Shown: positions 53,320 to 61,284 of the stretch, one piece after another
How the letters are laid out: each line of letters starts with the position of its first letter
Numbering within the stretch: the first letter of the stretch is position 1
Assembly (NCBI RefSeq): GCF_002368295.1
Contig: NZ_AP018248.1
Location: forward strand, 7,837,326 to 7,901,325
Direction of reading: 5' to 3'
Source of the DNA: Tolypothrix tenuis PCC 7101
GTDB taxonomy: Bacteria > Cyanobacteriota > Cyanobacteriia > Cyanobacteriales > Nostocaceae
DNA length: 64,000 nt
Program-made: the position numbers and the translations under genes
The notes under the pieces: model-generated
The model's database searches: none
What the model saw: the letters and a program-made list of their open reading frames with translations, nothing else
What the model was told of the DNA's origin: nothing

Positions 53320-54213
53320 TTAGCTAAATCTAGCAATTAATTCTTCACGAGATAACTGCAAGAGTAAGGGAGTAAACTCTTCTGGAGGTAACGCTAATAA
53401 AGACGAAATAATTGCTTGCAGTTCATTATCTAATTCACCAAAGCGAACTTTGAGTAAGTTTTCTACTACTAGACGTTCTCCTTGTTCAATTCCTCTTTGT
53501 TCGCCTTCTTGTACAGCTTGTTCTCGGTCTTGTTGATAAAGTGGTGCTAATCGCATAACTAACTCCCTGTCATCTTCATCTTGACTTTGAGTGAATTGTA
53601 AGTTTTGTTGCAAGTTGTACAGTAATTCTAACGCGGCTTTTCTGAAAAGATTAGTAGGAGGAAGGGCTTCTAGTTCATCAATTGCTTGTTTTTGCACATT
53701 TCCCCTACCAATAATTCTCAACCATAGAGTTTCAGGAATTCTGGGTAATTGGTGAATTGCTACTATAGCTGTACGCAAATATTCTGCCATGAAGTACACT
53801 CCCGGCAAGCTATTACTTTTACTCTTAGCACCAAATCCTGATAAAATTTGCTCCGATGCAGTTGGTGTGAGAATCCATAGTTTGGGAATTTCAGCTTCTT
53901 GAATGCGAGTGTTATTGCGATTGGCTTGCCGTTGTAAATCACCACGTACTTCTAACAATTTTAAGAGACAATCGCAAATTTCTGTGGCTGAGGCGGCGTT
54001 ACGAAATGGTTCAAATAATGCTGGGGTAGTAGCAAACTCGCCTAATAATCCCAGAGTTTCAGAAATGTTACTTGCTGGGGAGTTTGGGATAAAATAAACA
54101 TCAATTTCTCTTACTTCTCCTGCTACTCGTCTTGCTGCTTGAACTTCGCCATAAGTAGTCAGTAATTGTTCAAGGTAGTCTTTGGCAAATTGGTCATGAA
54201 TAAATCTAGTCAT
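53320..54213 (-). CDS. PD-(D/E)XK-like nuclease/transposase-related protein with DUF4351
   Basis: 297 residues from ATG 54213 (a TTG lies 6 codons upstream). N-terminal domain MTRFIHDQFAKDYLEQLL...GEVREIDVYFIPN matches the Rpn/PD-(D/E)XK-like group found in cyanobacteria, with an E-x-D core. The C-terminal DUF4351 is ENLLKVRFGELDNELQAIISSLLALPPEEFTPLLLQL, preceded by an EGEQRGIEQGERL linker. The family is often called a putative transposase or nuclease; its role is unproven. The family B element lies 5 bp upstream, and its duplicated target overlaps the ATG, so its native promoter has been displaced. Confidence 0.75.
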   Translation of the reverse strand: MTRFIHDQFAKDYLEQLLTTYGEVQAARRVAGEVREIDVYFIPNSPASNISETLGLLGEFATTPALFEPFRNAASATEICDCLLKLLEVRGDLQRQANRNNTRIQEAEIPKLWILTPTASEQILSGFGAKSKSNSLPGVYFMAEYLRTAIVAIHQLPRIPETLWLRIIGRGNVQKQAIDELEALPPTNLFRKAALELLYNLQQNLQFTQSQDEDDRELVMRLAPLYQQDREQAVQEGEQRGIEQGERLVVENLLKVRFGELDNELQAIISSLLALPPEEFTPLLLQLSREELIARFS

Positions 54214-54218
54214 GTGTT

Positions 54219-54419
54219 CAATACAGTTCAAATAAGATTATTAGTGATTGATGTGTAACTTGTGGAAAAAGCTAGCTCAATTGGGGGATTCTCCCCCAAA
54301 CCCCCGATTGGGTGACGGTTGCGTCCCCCAAACCCCCTCCAAAATTATTGTTGAGTTTTTTGTTGAGTAACTAGTTTTTTGGTTTTGTTTTCAATTAATT
54401 TCTTAACTGAACTGTATTG
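54219..54419. mobile_element. Family B MITE-like element overlapping the DUF4351 gene's 5' end
   Basis: 201 bp, CAATACAGTTCA to TGAACTGTATTG. The target duplication is GTCATGTGTT (54209-54218) and GTCATGTATT (54420-54429), 9 of 10 matching. The left copy contains the CAT that is the start codon of the minus-strand gene at 53320-54213. The core shares GGGGGATTCTCCCCC with the copy at 50039 and has extra CTAGTTTTTTGGTTTTG. Confidence 0.85.
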
Positions 54420-54429
54420 GTCATGTATT

Positions 54430-54641
54430 GTTATTTTGATAATCAACCTAGTTTAAATAATGATAAATTTTATGCAGTAAAGTCCAAATTTAATGCGTAT
54501 CTTTATGGCTAAAACTGCATAGGCTTAGAACAATCAAATTTATCTAGGATAAATATTATATGCGGCGGATTCAGTTTTAATTACTGTACTTTGATTTGAT
54601 TCTTGAATCTTGAGTTAAAGTCATAACTCAAGACTCAGAAA
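54430..54641. other. Gene-free AT-rich DNA before aroC
   Basis: About 210 bp between the family B element and the aroC 3' end. It includes an AACTCAAGACTCAGAA-type heptamer patch at 54605-54660. No gene was recognised. Confidence 0.5.
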
Positions 54642-55742
54642 TTAGGACTCAGAACTCAACACATGACACTGTCCATGATTCCGTAATAAATGGTCGCACA
54701 GAACCAAGGCTACCATTGCTTCTACCATTGGAACTGCACGAGGTAACACGCAAGGATCGTGTCTTCCTTTAGCTGCTAATACAGTTTCTTCACCTTCACA
54801 AGTTACAGTTTTTTGTTCTTTTCTAATTGTCGCTGTCGGCTTAAATGCAACGCGCAAAATGATATTTTCTCCGTTAGAAATTCCCCCTTGAATCCCGCCA
54901 GAACGATTAGTTACAGTGCGAATTTCACCGTTTTCATCAATATAAAATTCGTCGTTATGTTCAATTCCTGTTAACAGTGTTCCCGCAAAACCAGAACCAA
55001 TTTCAAAACCTTTGCTAGCAGGAAGAGACATCACAGCTTTGGCAATATCTGCTTCTAATTTATCAAAGACTGGTTCGCCTAAGCCTTTGGGTACATTCCG
55101 CGCTACACATTCAACTACACCACCGATGGAATCACCTTGTCTACCAGTTTGCTCAATTAATTCAATCATGCGTTCTGCTAATTCGGCATCGGGACAGCGA
55201 ACGATGTTGCTTTCCACTTGTTCTAAGGTGACAGTGTTGGGATCGATAACGCCTTCTAAGTCTTTGATCCGCTTGACGTAACCAATGATTTCTAGGTTTG
55301 CAACTTGGCGGAGAATTTTTTTAGCGATCGCACCTGCTGCGACTCTGCCAATTGTCTCACGTGCTGAAGACCTACCGCCACCTTGCCAGTTACGAATCCC
55401 ATATTTGGCATCATAAGTTGCATCAGCGTGGGAAGGGCGATACTTCAAGGCCATCTCGTCGTAATCTTGGGGACGAGTATCTTTATTTCGCACCAAAATG
55501 GAGATTGGGGTTCCTAGAGTTTTACCTTCAAACACTCCAGATAATATCTCGCAGATATCAGCTTCTTTGCGCGGTGTGGTAATTTTACTTTGTCCTGGCC
55601 GTCTTCTATCTAGCTCTACTTGAATTTCCTCCGCCGAAATCTCTAGCCTCGGCGGACAACCATCAATCACAACTCCCACACCGCCGCCGTGGGACTCTCC
55701 AAAAGTAGTAACGCGAAATAGATGACCAAAAGTATTGCCCAT
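54642..55742 (-). CDS. aroC: Chorismate synthase
   Basis: 366 residues, normal AroC length. Landmarks are MGNTFGHLFRVTTFGESHGG at the start, RRRPGQSKITTPRKE, the strongly conserved RPSHADATYDAKYGIRNWQGGGRSSARETIGRVAAGA (here given only in outline), and SGGIQGGISNGENI. It forms chorismate from EPSP using reduced FMN, the last common step to aromatic amino acids and quinones. ATG 55742. No shikimate-pathway neighbours are present. Confidence 0.95.
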   Translation of the reverse strand: MGNTFGHLFRVTTFGESHGGGVGVVIDGCPPRLEISAEEIQVELDRRRPGQSKITTPRKEADICEILSGVFEGKTLGTPISILVRNKDTRPQDYDEMALKYRPSHADATYDAKYGIRNWQGGGRSSARETIGRVAAGAIAKKILRQVANLEIIGYVKRIKDLEGVIDPNTVTLEQVESNIVRCPDAELAERMIELIEQTGRQGDSIGGVVECVARNVPKGLGEPVFDKLEADIAKAVMSLPASKGFEIGSGFAGTLLTGIEHNDEFYIDENGEIRTVTNRSGGIQGGISNGENIILRVAFKPTATIRKEQKTVTCEGEETVLAAKGRHDPCVLPRAVPMVEAMVALVLCDHLLRNHGQCHVLSSES

Positions 55743-55934
55743 GATATTGAAAAAAATAGACCAGGCTTATGTATTTTACCTATAGTTCCGATCAAAGTTA
55801 ATTTTTCCTTTAGGATTTACCACTGGCCTGCAATGGTATTATTTTGTCAAATGAATGACTATAATTCTGTAATCATTAGCTGATAATTCTTGATCAACAG
55901 CAAAACTTACTGAACCACCTATAATTTTAGGTTT

Positions 55935-56474
55935 GTGCAAATTCATTCTTTCTCAGAATTTGACCCCAGCCCACAAAGTAATTATGAGCGGGGTTTGCAA
56001 AGGGTACTAGACCGTCTAGTCATCAGGATGCAGCGAGATGCATTAGTTCGAGAAACGATTAACCTACTGAGAGATTCGCTTCAGGTTGACCGTGTAGTTT
56101 TATATTACTTTTACGGCAAATGGCATGGGCAGGTAACGGCAGAATCTGTAGCCTCTAGTGAATACTCGATTTTTGGTTCCAAAGGGCCAGATGATTGTTT
56201 TAATCAAGAGTATGCCAATTTGTATTTAGCAGGACGAGTCAGAGCGATCGCGGATATTGAATTAGAATCATTGCATGATTGCCACAAAGATTTTCTCCGC
56301 AGTTTGCAGGTGCGTGCCAATTTAGTAGTACCAGTGTTGATACCTAAAGGCTTATGGGGATTGTTAGTAGCCCATCACTGTCAAGCACCTCATGTTTGGT
56401 CGTCATCAGATATTGAACAGATGCAAACAGCAGCAAATACTCTAGCAACCGCACCTTGTATCGTCGAAAGTTAA
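55935..56474 (+). CDS. Stand-alone cyanobacteriochrome-type GAF protein
   Basis: 179 residues from GTG 55935: an N-terminal helix (residues 17-45) and one GAF domain only. Residues 86-89 are DDCF, the DXCF-type second-Cys motif, and Cys116-His117 (LHDCHKDF) sits where cyanobacteriochromes attach their bilin. The surrounding YLAGRVRAIADIE and QVRANLVVPVLIPKGLWGLLVAHHC are also the CBCR pattern. No kinase, GGDEF or other output domain follows; the downstream minus-strand gene is a lipoprotein. It may be a soluble photosensor or a bilin-binding/lyase-like protein. The start is a GTG with weak upstream AGG; no better ATG exists before residue 32. Confidence 0.75.
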   Translation: MQIHSFSEFDPSPQSNYERGLQRVLDRLVIRMQRDALVRETINLLRDSLQVDRVVLYYFYGKWHGQVTAESVASSEYSIFGSKGPDDCFNQEYANLYLAGRVRAIADIELESLHDCHKDFLRSLQVRANLVVPVLIPKGLWGLLVAHHCQAPHVWSSSDIEQMQTAANTLATAPCIVES

Positions 56475-56487
56475 ATAGGTTGCTTGC

Positions 56488-56949
56488 TTATCTAGATGCA
56501 TAAACTAGATATAATCTTTGTTGTTGATACCAAAGATATTTAGGATAAAACTCATTTTTCGTTATCCATATTGTGGTGCTGGGCAGCGGTTTTTTAATGA
56601 AATCTTTAGGTTGATTGCTTTCCTGCCATTCTCTTGGCTTCAAGTCATAAGGTAGTTTATTTTTCAATTCATCATATTTGACTAAATTTTTCTGATTAAT
56701 TAGAGTTTGAAAATATTCCTTTGGGACATTGACAGCTATTCTGACTTGTGGATCGGGAGTATCACTAATAATTTCATACTTTAAATCTGAATAATTACTA
56801 GGTAAAGGCGCACCCAACCACTTTTCTATTACCTCTAAAGGGGGTTCTTGTTGATTTTGATGACTGTAGTTATTACCGAAATTTAAATTTAAACACCCTA
56901 TCAAAAAAAATAAAGGTATTAATAATATAAGTTTTTGATTTTTCCACAT
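56488..56949 (-). CDS. Small predicted lipoprotein
   Basis: 153 residues from ATG 56949 (TTG 13 codons upstream rejected). A lipoprotein signal is clear: basic MWKNQK, hydrophobic LILLIPLFFLIG and Cys in LIGCLN. The mature part (EPPLEVIEKWLGAPLPSNYSDLKYEIISDTPDPQVRIAVNVPKE) has no recognised domain. It converges with the GAF gene and is divergent from the VOC gene at 56991 (41 bp apart). Confidence 0.7.
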   Translation of the reverse strand: MWKNQKLILLIPLFFLIGCLNLNFGNNYSHQNQQEPPLEVIEKWLGAPLPSNYSDLKYEIISDTPDPQVRIAVNVPKEYFQTLINQKNLVKYDELKNKLPYDLKPREWQESNQPKDFIKKPLPSTTIWITKNEFYPKYLWYQQQRLYLVYASR

Positions 56950-56990
56950 ATCTTTGCATTTACAGCAACTATAACTAAGGAGAAACAAAG

Positions 56991-57380
56991 ATGAAATTTG
57001 GTTATACAGTGATTTGGGTAGATGATGTGATGAAGACCGTTGAGTTTTACGAAAAAGCTTTTGGTCTTGTTCGTCGCACTATTCGGGAGCAGAATCAAGT
57101 TACTTGGGCAGAAATGGAAACTGGTGAAACTACCCTAGCTTTTTCCTCAACTAATGAAGCCCAAATGTTATTTCCTAATGGCTTCTATGCTAACGATATT
57201 ACACAATCACCTTCCTTAATTCAAATCTCATTGATCACACCTGACGTTGCTACTGCTTATATGAGAGCCTTGGGAGCAGGTGCAAAATCATTAGATGCGC
57301 CAAAACGTCAAGCTGGTGGACAAATGCTGGCTCGCGTCCGCGATATTAATGGTGTACTGGTGTCATTAGTAAGTGGATAA
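56991..57380 (+). CDS. VOC family protein (glyoxalase/bleomycin-resistance fold)
   Basis: 129 residues, excellent ribosome site (AAGGAGAAAC). Two betaalphabetabetabeta modules: FGYTVIWVDDVMKTVEFYEKAFGL...WAEMETGETTLAFSS and SLIQISLITPDVATAYMRALGAGAKSLDAPKRQAGGQMLARVRDINGVLVSLVSG. The usual metal His/Glu positions are partly filled (Glu in AEME; the last strand lacks the terminal E), so it may be a binding rather than a glyoxalase protein. Function unknown. Confidence 0.8.
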   Translation: MKFGYTVIWVDDVMKTVEFYEKAFGLVRRTIREQNQVTWAEMETGETTLAFSSTNEAQMLFPNGFYANDITQSPSLIQISLITPDVATAYMRALGAGAKSLDAPKRQAGGQMLARVRDINGVLVSLVSG

Positions 57381-57715
57381 TAAAAATGACAATATTGCGT
57401 AGATTAGCCCATCTTTTACTAGGATTAACTTAACTTTTGATTTCCTGATTCACAACAAAAGGAAAAACAGTTACAGATAATTGTAATGTCACAATATGTT
57501 GTGTTGTTAGAAAATACTAAAAAATAAATTTTCAATAAATGTTAGGATGCGTTACGCTGTCGCTAACGCATCCTACGTTGACTAAAATCAAGTGTAATTT
57601 AAATTAGTATATTCAAATTAAGTTTGAAACTTTGCAGACTATAAAGCCAAGTTGGTTTTAAAGTAAAAATTGATAATCAAATTAATAATGATAGTCTCTC
57701 TCTACACAAAATTTT
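57381..57715. repeat. Short spacer with REP-like palindrome
   Basis: 335 bp. The palindrome GATGCGTTA...TAACGCATC is at 57546-57572. The remainder is AT-rich, without a recognised promoter motif. Confidence 0.6.
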
Positions 57716-58960
57716 ATGGATTCTAATCAGGCACTTTGTAAAGCTATTGCTAATCGTATTCAAACTAGTCCCCAACGGCGAATTACTTTTGCTGAATACA
57801 TGGATATGGTGTTATATCATCCTGAACATGGTTATTATTCCAGCAATGCAGTCAAAATTGGGTTTGAGGGTGGTGATTTTTTTACTTCTGTCCATCTTGG
57901 CAATGACTTTGGGGAATTACTAGCAGAACAATTTCTGCAAATGTGGGAAATTTTAGGGCACCCGGATACCTTTTCTCTAGTAGAAATGGGAGCAGGGCAA
58001 GGTTTGTTAGCATCACATATCCTTAATTACTGTCAGCAGAACTATCCCAAGTTTTTTGCTGCCCTGGAATATATCATTGTGGAGAAATCGCCATCACTTA
58101 AGCAAGAACAGCAGCAAACTTTACAAGATTTCTCTGTACAGTGGTGCGATTTACAAGAAATAACACCCAATTCCATTACAGGTTGTTTTTTTTCTAATGA
58201 ATTGGTGGATGCATTGCCAGTGCATCAGTTTATCCTAGAAGTAGGGGAACTGCGAGAAATTTATGTGACAACCAGGGGAGAGGGAGATAAGGAAGATGAA
58301 GGGGATATTGATTTTTCACCTCTACCAACTTTCTCATCTGCGCCTGCTAACCTATCTTTTCCATCATCATTTGTGGAAATTTCAGGGGAACCTTCTACGC
58401 CTCGGTTAGCAGAATATTTCGATTTAGTGGAAATCGAAATTACCCAAGGTGCTTATACAGATGGCTACCGTAGTGAGATTAATTTAGCTGCTCTAGATTG
58501 GTTGAGTATAGTGGCAGACCGCTTGCAGTGTGGCTATGTGTTAACAATTGATTATGGCTACCCCGCTAGTCGTTACTATAACCCCAGGCGATCGCAAGGA
58601 ACGTTACAGTGCTATTATCACCATCGGCACCATGACAACCCTTATGTCAACATTGGGCAGCAAGACATTACAGCTCACGTTGATTTTACTGCTTTGGAGC
58701 GATGGGGCGATCGCTGTGGGTTAGAAAAAGTTGGTTTTACCCAGCAAGGATTATTTTTGATGGCTTTAGGGTTAGGCACTCGCATTGCAGCCCTTTCTCA
58801 TCAAGAAAAATCAATTTCACAATTGTTGCGGCGGCGAGAATCTCTACACGAACTTCTCAACCCTTTAGGACTAGGTGGCTTTGGAGTCTTAGTTCAAAGC
58901 AAAGGATTAAAAGACAAAGCCATCTCGCAATCACTCAAAGGATTAACTGTGCCAGAGTGA
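57716..58960 (+). CDS. MidA/NDUFAF7-family SAM-dependent methyltransferase
   Basis: 414 residues with the family features: ITFAEYMDMVLYHPEHGYYSS near the start, EMGAGQGLLASHIL (SAM-binding glycine motif), YIIVEKSPSLKQEQQQTL, and FFSNELVDALPVHQF, then a DYGYP motif (VLTIDYGYPASRYY). In eukaryotes the homologue dimethylates an arginine of complex I subunit NDUFS2; in cyanobacteria the NDH-1 complex is a plausible target (inference). An acidic insert (EGDKEDEGDID) is seen. It ends in STRR DNA. Confidence 0.85.
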   Translation: MDSNQALCKAIANRIQTSPQRRITFAEYMDMVLYHPEHGYYSSNAVKIGFEGGDFFTSVHLGNDFGELLAEQFLQMWEILGHPDTFSLVEMGAGQGLLASHILNYCQQNYPKFFAALEYIIVEKSPSLKQEQQQTLQDFSVQWCDLQEITPNSITGCFFSNELVDALPVHQFILEVGELREIYVTTRGEGDKEDEGDIDFSPLPTFSSAPANLSFPSSFVEISGEPSTPRLAEYFDLVEIEITQGAYTDGYRSEINLAALDWLSIVADRLQCGYVLTIDYGYPASRYYNPRRSQGTLQCYYHHRHHDNPYVNIGQQDITAHVDFTALERWGDRCGLEKVGFTQQGLFLMALGLGTRIAALSHQEKSISQLLRRRESLHELLNPLGLGGFGVLVQSKGLKDKAISQSLKGLTVPE

Positions 58961-59171
58961 AAGTAGGTTGGGGACTGGGGATTGGGGACTGGGGATTGGG
59001 GGACAAGGGGACAAGGGGAATAATTTTTAACTCAGAACTCAGAACTCAGAAATCAGCACTCACCACTGTCACCCCAGATGAAAACTTAAAACTCTATGTA
59101 ATGCCGTACTAGTCTTCCGAGACTAAGTAACACTGTTACAGTGAGAACTAAAGCATCAGGAATTAAAAATT
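58961..59171. repeat. STRR tract and hairpins upstream of the 31-residue gene
   Basis: Heptamers TGGGGAC/TGGGGAT (58975-59010) and CAGAACT units (59030-59055) are followed by two small hairpins (AGTCTTCCGAGACT, 59112-59125; ACTGTTACAGT, 59131-59141). The second lies in the leader of the small gene, which has AGGA 9 bp upstream of ATG. Confidence 0.6.
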
Positions 59172-59267
59172 ATGAGTACTCATGACTTGTTAATGCTAAT
59201 AACACTACTGACTCCCGGTATTTTACTGTCGGTTGTGATTATGGCGACTTTTGCCGCAGGTGGCTAA
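59172..59267 (+). CDS. 31-residue predicted membrane peptide
   Basis: ATG AGT ACT CAT GAC... encodes MSTHDLLMLITLLTPGILLS followed by VVIMATFAAGG and TAA. It is one hydrophobic helix with a short N-terminal polar start, the size and character of small photosynthetic or respiratory complex subunits. AGGA lies about 9 bp upstream. I do not recognise it as PetL, PetN, PsbX, PsaM or another known subunit. It lies 123 bp before the dehydrogenase gene on the same strand. Confidence 0.55.
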   Translation: MSTHDLLMLITLLTPGILLSVVIMATFAAGG

Positions 59268-59390
59268 TCACCATCCGGGAATCAGTATTCAGTTACTAGT
59301 TATCAGTCAACACTGTTAACTGGTAACTGTTAGCTGTTAACTATTAACTGATAATGGAAAAGCGATCGCTGTACCAAAGGAACGTAAACA

Positions 59391-60269
59391 ATGAAGGTGG
59401 CATTTCTGGGAACTGGATTAATGGGACTACCGATGGCCCAAAGGCTATTAGCTGCAAATATAGAGTTAGTCGCCTATAACCGCACCCCAGAAAAATTAGC
59501 ACCACTACAAGCAGCTGGTGCAGAAATTGCGACACATCCCCGCTATGCAATTCGAGCTGCTGATTGCATAATTCTTATGCTCACCAATGCTGCTGCTATT
59601 TATAGTGTCTTGCTTTCTGACACTTCCTGGCGGACTCTTTCAGGACGTACCGTTATCCAAATGGGGACAATTACACCCACAGAAAGCCAAGAAATTCGAG
59701 ATGCGGTAGTGGCTGCTGGTGGCGAGTATATAGAAGCGCCTGTTTTAGGTAGTATCCCAGAAGCACAAACAGGCAAACTTATTGTCATGGTAGGCGCTCG
59801 TGAAGATCAATTTCAGCGCTACTTAAATTTACTACAAAATTTTGGCCCGGAACCCCGATTAGTAGGCCCTGTAGGCGCTGCTGCGTCTGTAAAATTGGCA
59901 CTTAATCAACTAATTGCTTCACTGACAACTAGCTTTGCGTTGAGTTTAGCTTTTGTGCAGCGTCAGGGTATTGACGTAGAGAAATTCATGGAAATTCTAC
60001 GAGAAAGTGTACTTTACGCTCCTACTTTTGATAAAAAGCTGGCACGAATGTTAGATGGAAATTTTGCAAATCCCAATTTCCCCACTAAACATTTGTTGAA
60101 AGATACAGACTTATTTATCAATGAAGCGAAAACAGTTGAATTGGATGTCAGCAGTATTAAAGGTGTGCGGCAAATCTTACACTCAGCAATGAAAATGTCT
60201 TTTGCTAATGATGATTATTCAGCTGTTTTTTACGCTATTAAAGCATGGGAAGAAGGACGTTGGGAATAG
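59391..60269 (+). CDS. NAD(P)-dependent beta-hydroxyacid dehydrogenase family oxidoreductase
   Basis: 292 residues with ribosome site AAGGA. Rossmann motif FLGTGLMGLPMA, then IILMLTNAA, substrate loop APVLGSIPEAQTGKL, catalytic Lys in ASVKLALNQLI, and FPTKHLLKDTDLF. It belongs to the 3-hydroxyisobutyrate dehydrogenase group, whose cyanobacterial members include succinic-semialdehyde or glyoxylate reductases. The substrate is not known. No operon partner apart from the small peptide gene upstream. Confidence 0.85.
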   Translation: MKVAFLGTGLMGLPMAQRLLAANIELVAYNRTPEKLAPLQAAGAEIATHPRYAIRAADCIILMLTNAAAIYSVLLSDTSWRTLSGRTVIQMGTITPTESQEIRDAVVAAGGEYIEAPVLGSIPEAQTGKLIVMVGAREDQFQRYLNLLQNFGPEPRLVGPVGAAASVKLALNQLIASLTTSFALSLAFVQRQGIDVEKFMEILRESVLYAPTFDKKLARMLDGNFANPNFPTKHLLKDTDLFINEAKTVELDVSSIKGVRQILHSAMKMSFANDDYSAVFYAIKAWEEGRWE

Positions 60270-60462
60270 TGATTGAGTCAAAAACCAGAGGGGAACTAAA
60301 AATTAAATATTAAGCACTAAATGATGGCCGCTATCTGACTTATTGTTGATTTTATAGCGGCATCGCTGGTATTTTGAGGACAATTGAATACGAAAATTGA
60401 ATACAGTTAAATGCGATCGCCTAAAATTGAACTATTGGGCAAACGACCATAATTAATGACCT

Positions 60463-61200
60463 ATGGTAAAGTCTCAACCATATCATGCTCTGCCAACCAG
60501 CGCTGAACTGCCTTGTTCGGACGATACGCCAGTGGATAACGAAGACCAAAACTTTATTCCTAATTTACTGCTGTTTCTCCTAGAGTCAATTTGGGCAAAC
60601 AGGAATGACTGGTTTTTTGGGGTAGATATGGGTATTTACCACACAACTGGAGTGAGCCATCTAGTACCAGTAGTTCCCGATGGTTTTTTAAGCTTAGGAG
60701 TGCAACGGCGCAAAGCAGATAAATCACGCTCAAGCTATGTAGTTTGGGAAGAAGAAAACATTGTACCCAAGTTGGTTTTGGAAGTTGTTTCTAAAACGCC
60801 TGGTGATGAATATGATAATAAGCTCAAGATCTATGCCAAATTAGGTGTCCTTTACTACCTTATCTACAATCCGCAGTATTGGCGACGCGACCAACATCAA
60901 CCCTTTGAATTGTATAAATTGATTGATGGCGAATATCAACTGCAAATAGGCGAACCTTTTTGGATGGCAGAAATTGGATTGGGAATTGGGCGATCGCGTT
61001 ACACATCTGGCACAATTCAACGAGAAGCGTTGTATTGGTATGACGAAACAGGTACTCGCTACCCAACTGCAGAGGAAGTTGCTCAAGCTGAACGCCAACA
61101 GCGAGAACTAGCTCAACAACAGGCTCAAGCTGAACGTCAACAAAAAGAACGATTAGCAGCCAAGCTCAGAGAATTGGGAATCGATCCAGATAATATTTAA
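60463..61200 (+). CDS. Uma2-family putative restriction endonuclease (DUF820)
   Basis: 245 residues. The Uma2 PD-(D/E)XK core is visible: VPVVPDGFLSLGV (Asp), KLVLEVVSKT (E-x-V) and NKLKIYAKLGVLYYLIYNPQY. A coiled coil with two Gln-rich copies (AQAERQQRELAQQQ and AQAERQQKERL) forms the C terminus. Uma2 proteins are very abundant in cyanobacteria and are presumed DNA endonucleases; the role is not established. The TAA stop (61198-61200) is also the TAA flank of the family A element. Confidence 0.8.
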   Translation: MVKSQPYHALPTSAELPCSDDTPVDNEDQNFIPNLLLFLLESIWANRNDWFFGVDMGIYHTTGVSHLVPVVPDGFLSLGVQRRKADKSRSSYVVWEEENIVPKLVLEVVSKTPGDEYDNKLKIYAKLGVLYYLIYNPQYWRRDQHQPFELYKLIDGEYQLQIGEPFWMAEIGLGIGRSRYTSGTIQREALYWYDETGTRYPTAEEVAQAERQQRELAQQQAQAERQQKERLAAKLRELGIDPDNI

Positions 61201-61284
61201 GGGACTTCCAACTAAAAAATATACTATCACTCTGTAGGCAGAGGGGCAGGGAGCAGGGCGCAGGGGGACGCTAAAAGTTAATTA
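61201..61284. mobile_element. Family A element, truncated on the right
   Basis: Starts GGGACTTCCAACTAAAAAAT immediately after the Uma2 TAA and contains the purine core GCAGAGGGGCAGGGAGCAGG. The expected right end GGAAGTCCCTAA is absent; the sequence runs directly into the C-terminal codons of the NACHT gene. Confidence 0.7.
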
